Of a DNA stretch of 64,000 bases, positions 33,248 to 41,649 are shown piece by piece. Position 1 is the stretch's first letter, and the number at the start of each line of letters is the position of its first letter. The stretch is from Aquipuribacter sp. SD81 (GTDB taxonomy: Bacteria > Actinomycetota > Actinomycetes > Actinomycetales > JBBAYJ01). The notes under the pieces are model-generated. The model was not told the origin of the DNA and did not search any database. It saw only the letters and a list, made by a program, of their open reading frames with translations. The stretch lies in the NCBI RefSeq assembly GCF_037153975.1, contig NZ_JBBAYJ010000007.1, positions 62,001-126,000 on the forward strand. The letters run 5' to 3'. The position numbers and the translations under genes are program-made.

Positions 33248-34552
33248 GTGATCCTCGTCGACACCGCCCTGCGCCAGCGGGCCGCCGAGGGGCGCCCCGT
33301 CCGGTTCGCGCTGTTCGGCGCCGGCTTCATGGGCCGGGGGATCGCCAACCAGGTGTGCCGGTACACCCCCGGCATGGAGCTCGTCGTCATCTGCAACCGG
33401 ACCGTGGACGCGGCCGTGCAGGCCTTCTCGCTCGCGGGCGTCGACGACGTCACGCTCGTCACGACGGCCGCCGAGCTGGAGGACGTCGTGCGCCGTGGCG
33501 GCCACGCCGTGACCGACGACCCGGCCGTGGTGTGCGGCAGCGAGTCGGTCGAGGTCGTCGTCGAGGCGACGGGACACGTGGAGTACGGGGCGCGCGTGAC
33601 GACCGCGGCGATCGAGGCCGGCAAGCACGTCGTGCTCATGAACGCCGAGCTCGACGCCACCGTCGGTCCCCTGCTCAAGGAGCGCGCCGACGTGGCGGGC
33701 GTCGTGGTGACCGGCTGCGACGGCGACCAGCCCGGCGTGCAGCTCAACCTCCTCCGCTTCGTCGAGCAGCTCGGCCTGACCCCGCGGGTCGCGGGCAACA
33801 TCAAGGGCCTGCAGGACCGCTACCGCAACCCCACGACGCAGGCCGGCTTCGCCAAGCAGTGGGGCCAGACCCCGCACATGGTGACGTCCTTCGCCGACGG
33901 CACGAAGATCTCCTTCGAGCAGGCCATCGTCGCCAACGCCACGGGGATGACCGTCGCGCAGCGCGGCATGATCGGGCTCGAGCACCGGGGGCCGGTCGAC
34001 GACATGGTGGGGATGTACGACCTCGACCGGCTGCGCGAGCTCGGTGGCGTCGTCGAGTACGTCGTCGGCGGCCTGCCCAGCCCGGGCGTGTACGTCTTCG
34101 CGGAGGCGACGGACCGCACCCAGGCGCACTACCTCGACTACGGCAAGCTCGGCAAGGGCCCGCTGTACAGCTTCTACGTCCCCTACCACCTCACGGTGTT
34201 CGAGGTCCCGCTGTCGGTGGCCCGGGTGGCGCTGTTCGGCGACACCGTCATCGCCCCCGCCGCCGGTCCCGTCGTCGACGTCGTCGCCGCGGCCAAGGTC
34301 GACAGCCGGGCCGGGCAGGTGCTCGACGGCCTCGGCTGGTACATGACGTACGGGCTGTGCGAGACCTACGACGTCGTCCGCCGCGACAACCTGCTCCCGA
34401 TGGGGCTGGCCGAGGGCTGCACCCTGCGCCGCGACGTGGTCAAGGACCAGGTCCTCACCTACGACGACGTCGTCCTGCCGACCGACACCCTCGTCCACCG
34501 CCTGCGCGCCGAGCAGGACGCCCGCTTCGCCCCCGGAGGCACCGACCGATGA
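33248..34552 (+). CDS. NAD(P)-dependent oxidoreductase with C-terminal SAF-like domain
   Basis: A 434-residue protein. FALFGAGFMGRGIANQV is a Rossmann NAD(P) loop resembling homoserine dehydrogenase. EATGHVEYG, GNIKGLQDRYRNPTTQAGFAKQWG and the closing SAF-like region (roughly 360-425, GLAEGCTLRRDVVKDQVLTYDD) match a family found in CDP-sugar polysaccharide clusters. The exact step is unknown to me. It overlaps the next gene by 4 bp (ATGA). Confidence 0.8.
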   Translation: MILVDTALRQRAAEGRPVRFALFGAGFMGRGIANQVCRYTPGMELVVICNRTVDAAVQAFSLAGVDDVTLVTTAAELEDVVRRGGHAVTDDPAVVCGSESVEVVVEATGHVEYGARVTTAAIEAGKHVVLMNAELDATVGPLLKERADVAGVVVTGCDGDQPGVQLNLLRFVEQLGLTPRVAGNIKGLQDRYRNPTTQAGFAKQWGQTPHMVTSFADGTKISFEQAIVANATGMTVAQRGMIGLEHRGPVDDMVGMYDLDRLRELGGVVEYVVGGLPSPGVYVFAEATDRTQAHYLDYGKLGKGPLYSFYVPYHLTVFEVPLSVARVALFGDTVIAPAAGPVVDVVAAAKVDSRAGQVLDGLGWYMTYGLCETYDVVRRDNLLPMGLAEGCTLRRDVVKDQVLTYDDVVLPTDTLVHRLRAEQDARFAPGGTDR

Positions 34553-35676
34553 GCCCCACCACGACCGGCACGACGGCTGCGGAGGTCGTCGCGGCCGACC
34601 TCGACCACATCTGCGACGGCCTGGCGGAGGAGCTCGCCGAGCTGGCCGGGCACCGCCTGCTCATCGTCGGCGGCGCGGGCTTCCTCGGGCACTACCTCGT
34701 GCAGGCGGCCGTGCACCACAACGCGCGCGGCACGACCGCGCCGATCGACGTCACGGTCCTCGACAACTACTCCCGCGGCGTGCCGGACTGGCTGCGGGCG
34801 CTGGAGGGCCGGCCGAACCTGACGCTCAGCAGGTTCGACATCACGGCACCGCTGCCGGACGACCTGGGCCACTACGACTACGTGGTCCACGCGGCGTCGA
34901 TCGCGTCGCCGACGTACTACCGGCTGCACCCCATCGAGACGATGGACGCCAACGTCAACGGGCTGCGCAGCCTGCTCGACTACGCCGTGGCGCAGGAGCG
35001 GGCCGGGTCGCCGCTGAAGGGGTTCCTCTTCTACTCCACGAGCGAGATCTACGGCGACCCGACGCCCGACATGATCCCGACGCCGGAGACCTACCGGGGC
35101 AACGTCAGCTGCACCGGACCGCGCGCCTGCTACGACGAGTCCAAGCGCTACGGCGAGACGCTGTGCGTGAACTTCGCCCAGCAGCACGGGGTCCCGGTCA
35201 CCGTTGCCCGCCCGTTCAACAACTACGGCCCCGGTCTCAAGATCACCGACGGCCGGGTCCTCAGCGACTTCTGCGGCGACGTCCTCGCCGGCCGGGACAT
35301 CGTCATGCTGAGCGACGGCAGCCCCACACGGACGTTCTGCTACGTCGCCGACGCCGTGATCGGGTACTACAAGATCCTCGTGAGGGGTCGCCCCGGCGAG
35401 GCGTACAACATCGGCACCGAGACCCCGGAGATCAGCATGGCCGAGCTGGCCGAGCGGGTGGTCGCCGTGGCCCGGGACGAGATCGGCTACACCGGCTCGG
35501 TGGTCCGGCGCACCAGCGCGGACGCCGACTACCTCGTCGACAACCCCAACCGTCGCTGCCCCGTCATCGCCAAGGCCCGCGAGGAGCTCGGGTACGAGCC
35601 CACCGTGACGATCGACGAGGGCCTGCGACGGGCCCTCGTCTGGTACCGGGACAACCGGACCGCAGAGGAGTCCTGA
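34549..35676 (+). CDS. NAD-dependent epimerase/dehydratase, UDP-glucuronate decarboxylase-like
   Basis: A 375-residue extended SDR. The Rossmann loop is GGAGFLG (41-47). The catalytic YDESK gives Y195 and K199, preceded by FYSTSEIYGDP. RPFNNYGPGLK, DGSPTRTFCYVADA and NIGTETPEISM resemble UDP-xylose synthase (UXS). With the UDP-glucose dehydrogenase directly downstream, a UDP-glucose to UDP-glucuronate to UDP-xylose route is plausible. A dehydratase acting on CDP-glucose is the alternative. Confidence 0.85.
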   Translation: MSPTTTGTTAAEVVAADLDHICDGLAEELAELAGHRLLIVGGAGFLGHYLVQAAVHHNARGTTAPIDVTVLDNYSRGVPDWLRALEGRPNLTLSRFDITAPLPDDLGHYDYVVHAASIASPTYYRLHPIETMDANVNGLRSLLDYAVAQERAGSPLKGFLFYSTSEIYGDPTPDMIPTPETYRGNVSCTGPRACYDESKRYGETLCVNFAQQHGVPVTVARPFNNYGPGLKITDGRVLSDFCGDVLAGRDIVMLSDGSPTRTFCYVADAVIGYYKILVRGRPGEAYNIGTETPEISMAELAERVVAVARDEIGYTGSVVRRTSADADYLVDNPNRRCPVIAKAREELGYEPTVTIDEGLRRALVWYRDNRTAEES

Positions 35677-35677
35677 C

Positions 35678-37021
35678 GTGCGCGTCTCCGTCGTCGGCAC
35701 CGGTTACGTCGGCCTCGTCTCCGGGGCCGGCCTCGCCGACGCCGGCCACCACGTGGTCTGCGTCGACGTGGACGCCGAGAAGGTGGAGCTGATCAACTCC
35801 GGCGTGCCGCCCATCTTCGAGGACGGCCTCGAGGACCAGCTCCAGCGGGTCGTGGGGGACCGCCTCAGCGCCACGACCGACCTGCGGGCGGCCGTGCTCG
35901 GCAGCGACCTCACGCTGATCGCGGTCGGCACCCCGTTCGACGGCCAGCACATCGACCTCGGCTACGTCCGCGAGGCGTCGCGGCAGATCGGCGAGGCGCT
36001 GCGCGACAAGGACGGCTACCACGTGGTCGTCGTCAAGAGCACCGTCGTGCCCGGCACCACCGTCGACGTGGTCCTGCCGGTGCTGGAGGAGGCGTCGGGC
36101 AAGCGCGCGGGGGAGGACTTCGGGGTCGGCATGAACCCGGAGTTCCTCGCCGAGGGGGCCGCGGTCGTCGACTTCACCCGCCCGGACCGGATCGTGCTCG
36201 GCGGGATCGACGAGCGGTCCCAGGACGCGCTGGCCGAGCTGTTCGCGCCGTTCGCGGACGCCACCACCGTGCGGACGGACCCGACCACGGCCGAGATGAT
36301 CAAGTACACGGCCAACTCGCTGCTCGCCACGATGATCTCGTTCTCCAACGAGATCGGGAACCTCTGCGCCGAGGTCGGGGTCGACGTCGTGGACGCCATG
36401 GCGGGCGTCCACCTGGACAAGCGGCTCTCCCCGGTGCAGCCGGACGGCAGCCGGGTCCGACCCGGGTTCCTGTCCTTCCTGGCCGCCGGCTGCGGCTTCG
36501 GCGGCAGCTGCTTCCCCAAGGACGTCAAGGCGCTGGTCGCCTACGGGCAGGACCACGGCCACCCGATGCCGCTGCTGGACGCCGTCATCACGACGAACGC
36601 CGCCCAGCCCGGGCGGGTGCTCGACCTGCTGCGCGAGCACGTGCCGAGCCTGGCCGGGACCCGGGTGACCGTGCTCGGGATGGCCTTCAAGCCCGGGACC
36701 GACGACGTGCGGGAGTCGCCGTCGCTGCCGGTGACGGCGGCGCTGCTGCGGGCCGGCGCCGTCGTGACGGCCTACGACCCGGTGGCGCAGGACACGGCGG
36801 CCCGGGTCGTCGGTGACGACGTCGTGTTCGCGACGACGCTCGCCGAGGCCCTCGACGGGGCGGACGCGGTGCTCCTCATGACCCGGTGGGCGGAGTTCGA
36901 GCGCGTGCCCGCGGTGCTGCGCGACCTGGGGCAGCAGCCGGTCGTCGTCGACGGTCGCCGGCTCCTGCCCAAGGACTCGGTCGCGCGCTACACGGGCATC
37001 GGCCTGCGGTCGTCCCGGTAG
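35678..37021 (+). CDS. ugd: UDP-glucose 6-dehydrogenase
   Basis: A 447-residue nucleotide-sugar dehydrogenase. VVGTGYVGLVSGAGLADAGH binds NAD, and the catalytic Cys is C278 in GFGGSCFPKD. VKSTVVPGTT, NPEFLAEGAAV, YTANSLLATMISF and VLGMAFKPGTDDVRESP are all present. It oxidises UDP-glucose to UDP-glucuronate, consistent with an acidic polysaccharide. Start GTG is 1 nt after the previous stop. Its stop codon doubles as part of the merR -10. Confidence 0.93.
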   Translation: MRVSVVGTGYVGLVSGAGLADAGHHVVCVDVDAEKVELINSGVPPIFEDGLEDQLQRVVGDRLSATTDLRAAVLGSDLTLIAVGTPFDGQHIDLGYVREASRQIGEALRDKDGYHVVVVKSTVVPGTTVDVVLPVLEEASGKRAGEDFGVGMNPEFLAEGAAVVDFTRPDRIVLGGIDERSQDALAELFAPFADATTVRTDPTTAEMIKYTANSLLATMISFSNEIGNLCAEVGVDVVDAMAGVHLDKRLSPVQPDGSRVRPGFLSFLAAGCGFGGSCFPKDVKALVAYGQDHGHPMPLLDAVITTNAAQPGRVLDLLREHVPSLAGTRVTVLGMAFKPGTDDVRESPSLPVTAALLRAGAVVTAYDPVAQDTAARVVGDDVVFATTLAEALDGADAVLLMTRWAEFERVPAVLRDLGQQPVVVDGRRLLPKDSVARYTGIGLRSSR

Positions 37022-37024
37022 GGT
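37019..37024 (+). promoter_or_regulatory. -10 hexamer TAGGGT of the merR gene
   Basis: TAGGGT overlaps the ugd stop codon and ends 7 nt before GTG 37032. Confidence 0.55.
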
Positions 37025-37031
37025 CCGGCTC

Positions 37032-37421
37032 GTGGGCGAGATGCAGATCGGCGAGCTCGCCGCCCGGTCCGGCATGTCGCTCAACACGCTGCGGCACTAC
37101 GACGAGGTGGGCCTCGTCAGCCCGTCGCGTCGCAGCCCGGGCGGGTTCCGGCTGTACTCCGAGGAGGACCTGACGCGGCTGCTCCTCATCCGCCGCATGA
37201 AGCCGCTCGGGTACGGCCTGGAGGAGATGCGCGCCCTGCTCGAGGTCGTGGACCGCCTGGCCGCCAGCAGCGGCCCGGACGCGGCGGCGCTGCGCGGCGA
37301 GCTGGACGACGTGCTCGCGGGCGCCCGGGAGCGGCGGGCGCGGCTGGCCCGGACGCTGGAGATGGCGGACGAGTTCGTGTCCCTGCTCGAGGACCACGCG
37401 CGGGCTCCTGCGAGCGGCTGA
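37032..37421 (+). CDS. MerR family transcriptional regulator
   Basis: A 129-residue protein: MQIGELAARSGMSLNTLRHYDEVGLVSPSRRSPGGFRLY is the MerR winged HTH, followed by the usual dimerisation coiled coil (about 75-120). There is no metal- or drug-binding C-domain; an effector pocket is not evident. Its stop codon lies inside the left arm of a 9-bp inverted repeat that covers the promoter of the next gene, which is its likely target. Confidence 0.9.
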   Translation: MGEMQIGELAARSGMSLNTLRHYDEVGLVSPSRRSPGGFRLYSEEDLTRLLLIRRMKPLGYGLEEMRALLEVVDRLAASSGPDAAALRGELDDVLAGARERRARLARTLEMADEFVSLLEDHARAPASG

Positions 37422-37448
37422 ACCTACTCTCGGGTGAGGGTAGGTTCA
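37419..37448. promoter_or_regulatory. Putative MerR operator and acyltransferase promoter
   Basis: TGAACCTAC (37419-37427) and GTAGGTTCA (37440-37448) are perfect 9-bp arms with a 12-bp spacer. The right arm holds TAGGTT (37441-37446), which ends 6 nt before GTG 37453 and so is a likely leaderless -10. Confidence 0.65.
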
Positions 37449-37452
37449 CCGG

Positions 37453-38487
37453 GTGGGCACCGGCAGGTCCTCCTCGGGAGCGCGCGAGCGGTCCGGGACA
37501 GGCGGTGCCCACGGCGCCGCCGTCGCCCCGGCCCCCGCGCCGCGCGAGCACTGGATGGACGTGGTCCGCGGGGTGGCGGTCTCGCTCGTCGTCCTCCTGC
37601 ACGCCGCGGTCATCGTCGAGGGCCGCGGCGAGCTCCCCGTGCCGGCGTGGGTCGACACCGCGAACGACGTCGTCGCCCCGTTCCGCATCCCCCTCCTCGT
37701 CATGCTGTCGGGGATGCTCCTGGGGCCGTCGCTGGCGAAGGGCTCGCGGCGCTTCCTCGTCGGGAAGCTGCGGGCGATCGGCTGGCCGTACCTCGTGTGG
37801 ACCGGGGTGTTCGTCGTGGTGACGACGCGCGTCGAGGACACCGCGGCCTTCCTCGCCGGGTCGACGTACCTGTGGTACCTGCTCTTCCTCCTCGCCTACT
37901 ACGTGGCCGCCTGGGCGCTGCGTCCGGTGCCCGCCTGGCTCGTGGCGGCGGCGGCGTACACCGGCGCGGTGCTGGCTCCCGAGGACACGAAGTACCTCGA
38001 GCGCCTGCTCTACCTCTTCGCCCTCTTCCTTCTGGGGCACGTCGTCGCCGGTGTCCTGCGCGCGGGCGGGCGGTTCCGGACCTCGCCGTGGACCCTCGTG
38101 GCCGGCGTCGCCCTCCTCGGGCTGCAGGTCGTGCTGCCCGCGCCGCTCGCCGGGTACGGGCCGGGGACGCTGCCCGCCACCCTCGGGGGCTTCCTCCTGC
38201 TGTCGCGCCTCGCGCAGCTGACGGCCGGGTCGCGGCCGGCGGCGCCGCTGCGCTACGTGGGGGAGAGCTCCCTCGTGTACTACGTGTCGCACTTCCCGGT
38301 GATGCTCGTCGCCTCGGCGGTCGTCACCCGGACCGGCCTGGACGACGGGACCGCGGTGGCGCTCGCGTGCGCGGTCGTCGCCTTCGGCGTCGGCACCGTC
38401 CTCGCCGCGCAGCGCGGCCGGCCGGCCGTCCGCTGGCTGTTCCTCGCCCCCTGGGGCGACCCGTCCCGCGCGGGGCCACGCGTGTGA
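37453..38487 (+). CDS. Membrane acyltransferase (acyltransferase 3 / OafA-like)
   Basis: A 344-residue polytopic membrane protein with about ten helices. REHWMDVVRGVAVSLVVLLHAAVIVEG is the acyltransferase-3 N-terminal signature with the RG motif and helix His, and PLLVMLSGMLLGPSL follows. GESSLVYYVSHFPVML is the conserved late motif. Such proteins O-acetylate or otherwise acylate surface polysaccharides, matching the EPS context. Likely controlled by the MerR protein encoded just upstream. Confidence 0.87.
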   Translation: MGTGRSSSGARERSGTGGAHGAAVAPAPAPREHWMDVVRGVAVSLVVLLHAAVIVEGRGELPVPAWVDTANDVVAPFRIPLLVMLSGMLLGPSLAKGSRRFLVGKLRAIGWPYLVWTGVFVVVTTRVEDTAAFLAGSTYLWYLLFLLAYYVAAWALRPVPAWLVAAAAYTGAVLAPEDTKYLERLLYLFALFLLGHVVAGVLRAGGRFRTSPWTLVAGVALLGLQVVLPAPLAGYGPGTLPATLGGFLLLSRLAQLTAGSRPAAPLRYVGESSLVYYVSHFPVMLVASAVVTRTGLDDGTAVALACAVVAFGVGTVLAAQRGRPAVRWLFLAPWGDPSRAGPRV

Positions 38488-38528
38488 CGAGGTGTCGCAG
38501 AAGGGCGTCCCGAGCGGCGCCCAGCCGC

Positions 38529-38534
38529 TAGCCT
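38529..38534 (+). promoter_or_regulatory. -10 hexamer TAGCCT of the cysQ-cysD-cysN operon
   Basis: TAGCCT would start transcription near 38541, just before a 9-bp stem (38543-38551 with 38557-38565) and the leader peptide GTG at 38547. Confidence 0.5.
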
Positions 38535-38546
38535 CACGGGGTCCGG

Positions 38547-38594
38547 GTGGGTGCGGCCCACCCGGCGTGCTCTTGCAGGACGGACTGCACGTGA
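38547..38594 (+). CDS. Putative Cys-rich leader peptide (attenuator)
   Basis: A 15-codon frame from GTG 38547 reads MGAAHPACSCRTDCT and stops at 38592-38594, with three TGC Cys codons in the last eight. It lies between the -10 and cysQ of a sulfate-assimilation operon. Its start codon is inside a 9-bp stem. A second 6-bp hairpin (38616-38621 with 38626-38631) abuts the cysQ ribosome site GAGGAG. Ribosome stalling at Cys codons when cysteine is short could open that site, as described for mycobacterial Cys leaders. Short frames occur by chance, so this is a hypothesis. Confidence 0.4.
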   Translation: MGAAHPACSCRTDCT

Positions 38595-38644
38595 CGGCGC
38601 CGGACCTGCCTGCGCCCGTCGGGTGCGACGGAGGAGATCGAACG

Positions 38645-39397
38645 GTGCGAGACGACGAGCTGGCGGTGTCCCTCGCCGCCGCGGCGGGCGGACGCCTGCT
38701 CGAGGTGCGCTCCAGCGACCTCGAGGGGACGGCGCTCAAGGCGGAGGGCGACCGGGCGGCCCAGGAGGTGCTCGCCCGGCTGCTCGCCGAGCACCGGCCG
38801 GGCGACGCCGTCCTGAGCGAGGAGGCCGCCGACGACCCCTCCCGGCTCGGCGCCGACCGGGTGTGGATCATCGACCCGCTCGACGGCACGAGGGAGTTCT
38901 CCGAGCGCCCGCGCGAGGACTGGGCGGTGCACGTCGCGCTGTGGGCCGACGGCGAGCTCGTCGCCGGCGCCGTCACGCAGCCCGCGGCCGACGTCGTCCA
39001 CAGCACGCGGGACGAGACGGACCTGGTGCCGCCGGGGGACCGGCTGCGGCTGGCCGTGAGCCGGTCCCGCCCGCCCGCCTTCGTCCAGCGGCTCGCCGAC
39101 GCCCTCGACGCGGAGCTCGTGGCCATGGGCTCCGCCGGGGTCAAGGCGATGTCCGTGCTGCGCGGGGAGACCGACGCCTACGTGCACGCCGGCGGGCAGT
39201 ACGAGTGGGACTCGGCGGCGCCCGTGGCGGTCGCCCGGGCGGCCGGCCTGCACACGAGCCGGGTCGACGGCTCCCCGCTGCGCTACAACCAGCCCGACCC
39301 GTACCTGCCGGACCTCGTCGTCTGCCACCCGCAGGTCGCCGACCGGGTCCTCGACGCCATCCGACTCCAGCTCGACGAGGTGAGCACCGCGCCATGA
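38645..39397 (+). CDS. cysQ: 3'(2'),5'-bisphosphate nucleotidase CysQ-like
   Basis: About 250 residues of the inositol-monophosphatase fold. DRVWIIDPLDGTREFSE holds the metal-binding DPLDGT, SEEAADDP the upstream acidic pair, and QYEWDSAAPVAVARAAG the C-terminal metal Asp. It hydrolyses PAP, the by-product of sulfotransferases and PAPS reductase, to AMP. GTG 38645 has a GAGGAG ribosome site. It overlaps cysD (ATGA). Confidence 0.9.
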   Translation: MRDDELAVSLAAAAGGRLLEVRSSDLEGTALKAEGDRAAQEVLARLLAEHRPGDAVLSEEAADDPSRLGADRVWIIDPLDGTREFSERPREDWAVHVALWADGELVAGAVTQPAADVVHSTRDETDLVPPGDRLRLAVSRSRPPAFVQRLADALDAELVAMGSAGVKAMSVLRGETDAYVHAGGQYEWDSAAPVAVARAAGLHTSRVDGSPLRYNQPDPYLPDLVVCHPQVADRVLDAIRLQLDEVSTAP

Positions 39398-40305
39398 CCG
39401 CCCCGCGCCAGTACCGGCTGTCCCAGCTGCAGGCCCTCGAGGCCGAGGCGATCTTCATCATGCGCGAGGTCTGCGCGGAGCTGGAGCGGCCCGTCCTGCT
39501 CTTCTCCGGCGGCAAGGACTCCATCGTCATGCTGAGGCTCGCCGAGAAGGCGTTCCACCCGGGCAGGATCCCCTTCCCGGTCATGCACGTCGACACGGGC
39601 CACAACTTCGCCGAGGTGCTCGACTTCCGGGACCGCCGCGCCGCGGAGCTCGGGGTCAACCTGCTCGTCGCGAGCGTGCAGGAGGCCATCGACAACGGCA
39701 CGGTCACCGAGCCGCCGGACGGCACCCGCAACCGCATCCAGACGCCGGTCCTGCTCGACGCCCTGGAGAAGTACCGCTTCACCGCGATCTTCGGCGGCGC
39801 CCGGCGCGACGAGGACAAGGCGCGGGCCAAGGAGCGGATCTTCTCCTTCCGCGACGAGTTCGGGCAGTGGGACCCCAAGAACCAGCGGCCCGAGCTGTGG
39901 AACCTCTACAACGGGCGGATCCACACCGGCGAGAGCATCCGCGTGTTCCCGCTGTCCAACTGGACCGAGCTGGACATCTGGCAGTTCATCGCCCGCGAGG
40001 GCATCGAGCTGCCGTCCATCTACTACGCGCACGAGCGCGAGGTGTTCGAGCGCAACGGGATGCTGTTCGGCGTCCACGAGGTGTGCCGGCCCCGACCGGG
40101 GGAGGAGGTGCGGACCGAGCGCGTCCGCTACCGCACCGTCGGCGACGCCAGCCTCACCGCCGCCGTCCGCAGCGACGCGGACACGGTCGAGAAGGTCGTC
40201 GAGGAGGTGGCGGTCACGCGGATCACGGAGCGCGGCGCCACCCGGGGCGACGACAAGTTCAGCGAGGCCGCCATGGAGGACCGCAAGCGCGAGGGGTACT
40301 TCTGA
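39394..40305 (+). CDS. cysD: Sulfate adenylyltransferase subunit 2
   Basis: A 303-residue PP-loop ATP pyrophosphatase-type protein. SGGKDS is at 38-43, and HVDTGHNFAEVLDFRD, GGARRDEDKARAKERIFSFRD and FPLSNWTELDIWQ are typical CysD blocks. With CysN it activates sulfate to APS in the cytoplasm. Overlaps cysQ by 4 bp and is 1 nt from cysN. Confidence 0.96.
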   Translation: MTAPRQYRLSQLQALEAEAIFIMREVCAELERPVLLFSGGKDSIVMLRLAEKAFHPGRIPFPVMHVDTGHNFAEVLDFRDRRAAELGVNLLVASVQEAIDNGTVTEPPDGTRNRIQTPVLLDALEKYRFTAIFGGARRDEDKARAKERIFSFRDEFGQWDPKNQRPELWNLYNGRIHTGESIRVFPLSNWTELDIWQFIAREGIELPSIYYAHEREVFERNGMLFGVHEVCRPRPGEEVRTERVRYRTVGDASLTAAVRSDADTVEKVVEEVAVTRITERGATRGDDKFSEAAMEDRKREGYF

Positions 40306-40306
40306 C

Positions 40307-41620
40307 ATGAGCACGACGAGCACGACGAGCACGACGAGCACGACGGCTGCGGCGGCGCACGTCGCCGGCATGGACATGGACCTGCTGCGCTTCGCCACCG
40401 CGGGCTCCGTCGACGACGGCAAGAGCACGCTCATCGGGCGCCTGCTCTACGACACCAAGACGGTCTTCGAGGACCAGATCGAGTCGGTGGAGCGCGCCAG
40501 CCGCGACCGGGGCGACGAGTACGTCAACCTCGCGCTGCTGACCGACGGCCTGCGCGCCGAGCGCGAGCAGGGCATCACCATCGACGTGGCCTACCGCTAC
40601 TTCGCCTCGCCCAGGCGCAAGTTCATCATCGCCGACACGCCCGGCCACATCCAGTACACCCGCAACATGGTGACGGGCGCCTCGACGGCCGACCTCGCGC
40701 TCATCCTCGTCGACGCCCGCAAGGGCCTCGTCGAGCAGAGCCGCCGGCACGCCTTCCTCGCCACGCTGCTGCAGGTGCCGCACCTCGTGCTGTGCGTCAA
40801 CAAGATGGACCTCGTCGGGTACGACCAGGGGGTCTTCGACGCCATCCAGCAGGAGTTCACCGACTTCGCGGCGAAGCTGCAGGTGCCGGACCTCGCGGTC
40901 ATCCCCATGTCGGCGCTGCAGGGCGACAACGTCGTGCACCGCTCGGACAACATGCCGTGGTACCAGGGCTCGTCGCTGCTGCACCACCTGGAGAACGTCC
41001 ACGTGGCCAGCGACCGCAACCTCATCGACGCGCGCTTCGCCGTGCAGACGGTCATCCGCCCGCAGTCCGGGACGCACCTGGACTACCGCGGGTACGCGGG
41101 GCAGGTGAGCGGCGGCGTCTTCAAGCCGGGTGACGAGGTGATGGTCCTGCCGTCGGGGTTCACGACGACGATCGCGGCCATCGACACCGCGGACGGGCCG
41201 GTCGAGGAGGCCTTCCCCCCGATGTCGGTGACGATCCGCCTGTCCGACGAGCTCGACGTGTCGCGCGGCGACATGCTGTGCCGGCCGAGGAACGCCCCGA
41301 CGCCGCGGCAGGACGTCGAGGCGATGGTCTGCTGGATGGACGAGCAGGCCACCCTGCAGCCGGGCCGCAAGTACGCCCTCAAGCACACGACGCGGACGGT
41401 CCGTGCGCTGGTCAAGGAGCTGCAGTACCAGCTCGACGTCAACACGCTGCACCGCAACGAGGGCGCCACGCAGCTGGGGCTCAATGAGATCGGCCGCGTG
41501 CGGCTGCGGACCACGCTGCCGCTGCTCGCCGACGAGTACCGGCGCAACCGGAGCACCGGCGGCTTCGTGCTCATCGACGAGGCGACGAACCGGACGGTGG
41601 CCGCCGGGATGGTGGTGTAG
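40307..41620 (+). CDS. cysN: Sulfate adenylyltransferase subunit 1 (GTPase)
   Basis: A 437-residue EF-Tu-like GTPase. G1 is GSVDDGKST (33-41), followed by EREQGITIDVAYRYF, DTPGHIQYTRNM and NKMDL. GTP hydrolysis drives APS formation with CysD. There is no fused C-terminal APS kinase (CysC), and no cysC lies in the window. The extreme N-terminus is a repeat of Ser-Thr-Thr encoded by a 9-bp tandem repeat (40310-40345). Confidence 0.96.
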   Translation: MSTTSTTSTTSTTAAAAHVAGMDMDLLRFATAGSVDDGKSTLIGRLLYDTKTVFEDQIESVERASRDRGDEYVNLALLTDGLRAEREQGITIDVAYRYFASPRRKFIIADTPGHIQYTRNMVTGASTADLALILVDARKGLVEQSRRHAFLATLLQVPHLVLCVNKMDLVGYDQGVFDAIQQEFTDFAAKLQVPDLAVIPMSALQGDNVVHRSDNMPWYQGSSLLHHLENVHVASDRNLIDARFAVQTVIRPQSGTHLDYRGYAGQVSGGVFKPGDEVMVLPSGFTTTIAAIDTADGPVEEAFPPMSVTIRLSDELDVSRGDMLCRPRNAPTPRQDVEAMVCWMDEQATLQPGRKYALKHTTRTVRALVKELQYQLDVNTLHRNEGATQLGLNEIGRVRLRTTLPLLADEYRRNRSTGGFVLIDEATNRTVAAGMVV

Positions 41621-41639
41621 CCGGCCGGAGGCGGCCGGC
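41620..41639. terminator. Bidirectional hairpin between cysN and the beta-helix gene
   Basis: GCCGGCC (41620-41626) and GGCCGGC (41633-41639) form a 7-bp stem with a 6-nt loop directly after the cysN stop, 11 bp from the converging stop at 41650. Confidence 0.65.
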
Positions 41640-41649
41640 CCGCCGCCGC

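Noticed and set aside
40310-40345. 9-bp tandem repeat as a separate regulatory repeat
   Set aside because: It encodes the Ser-Thr-Thr N-terminus of CysN in frame. Noted in that entry; slippage would only change the tail length.
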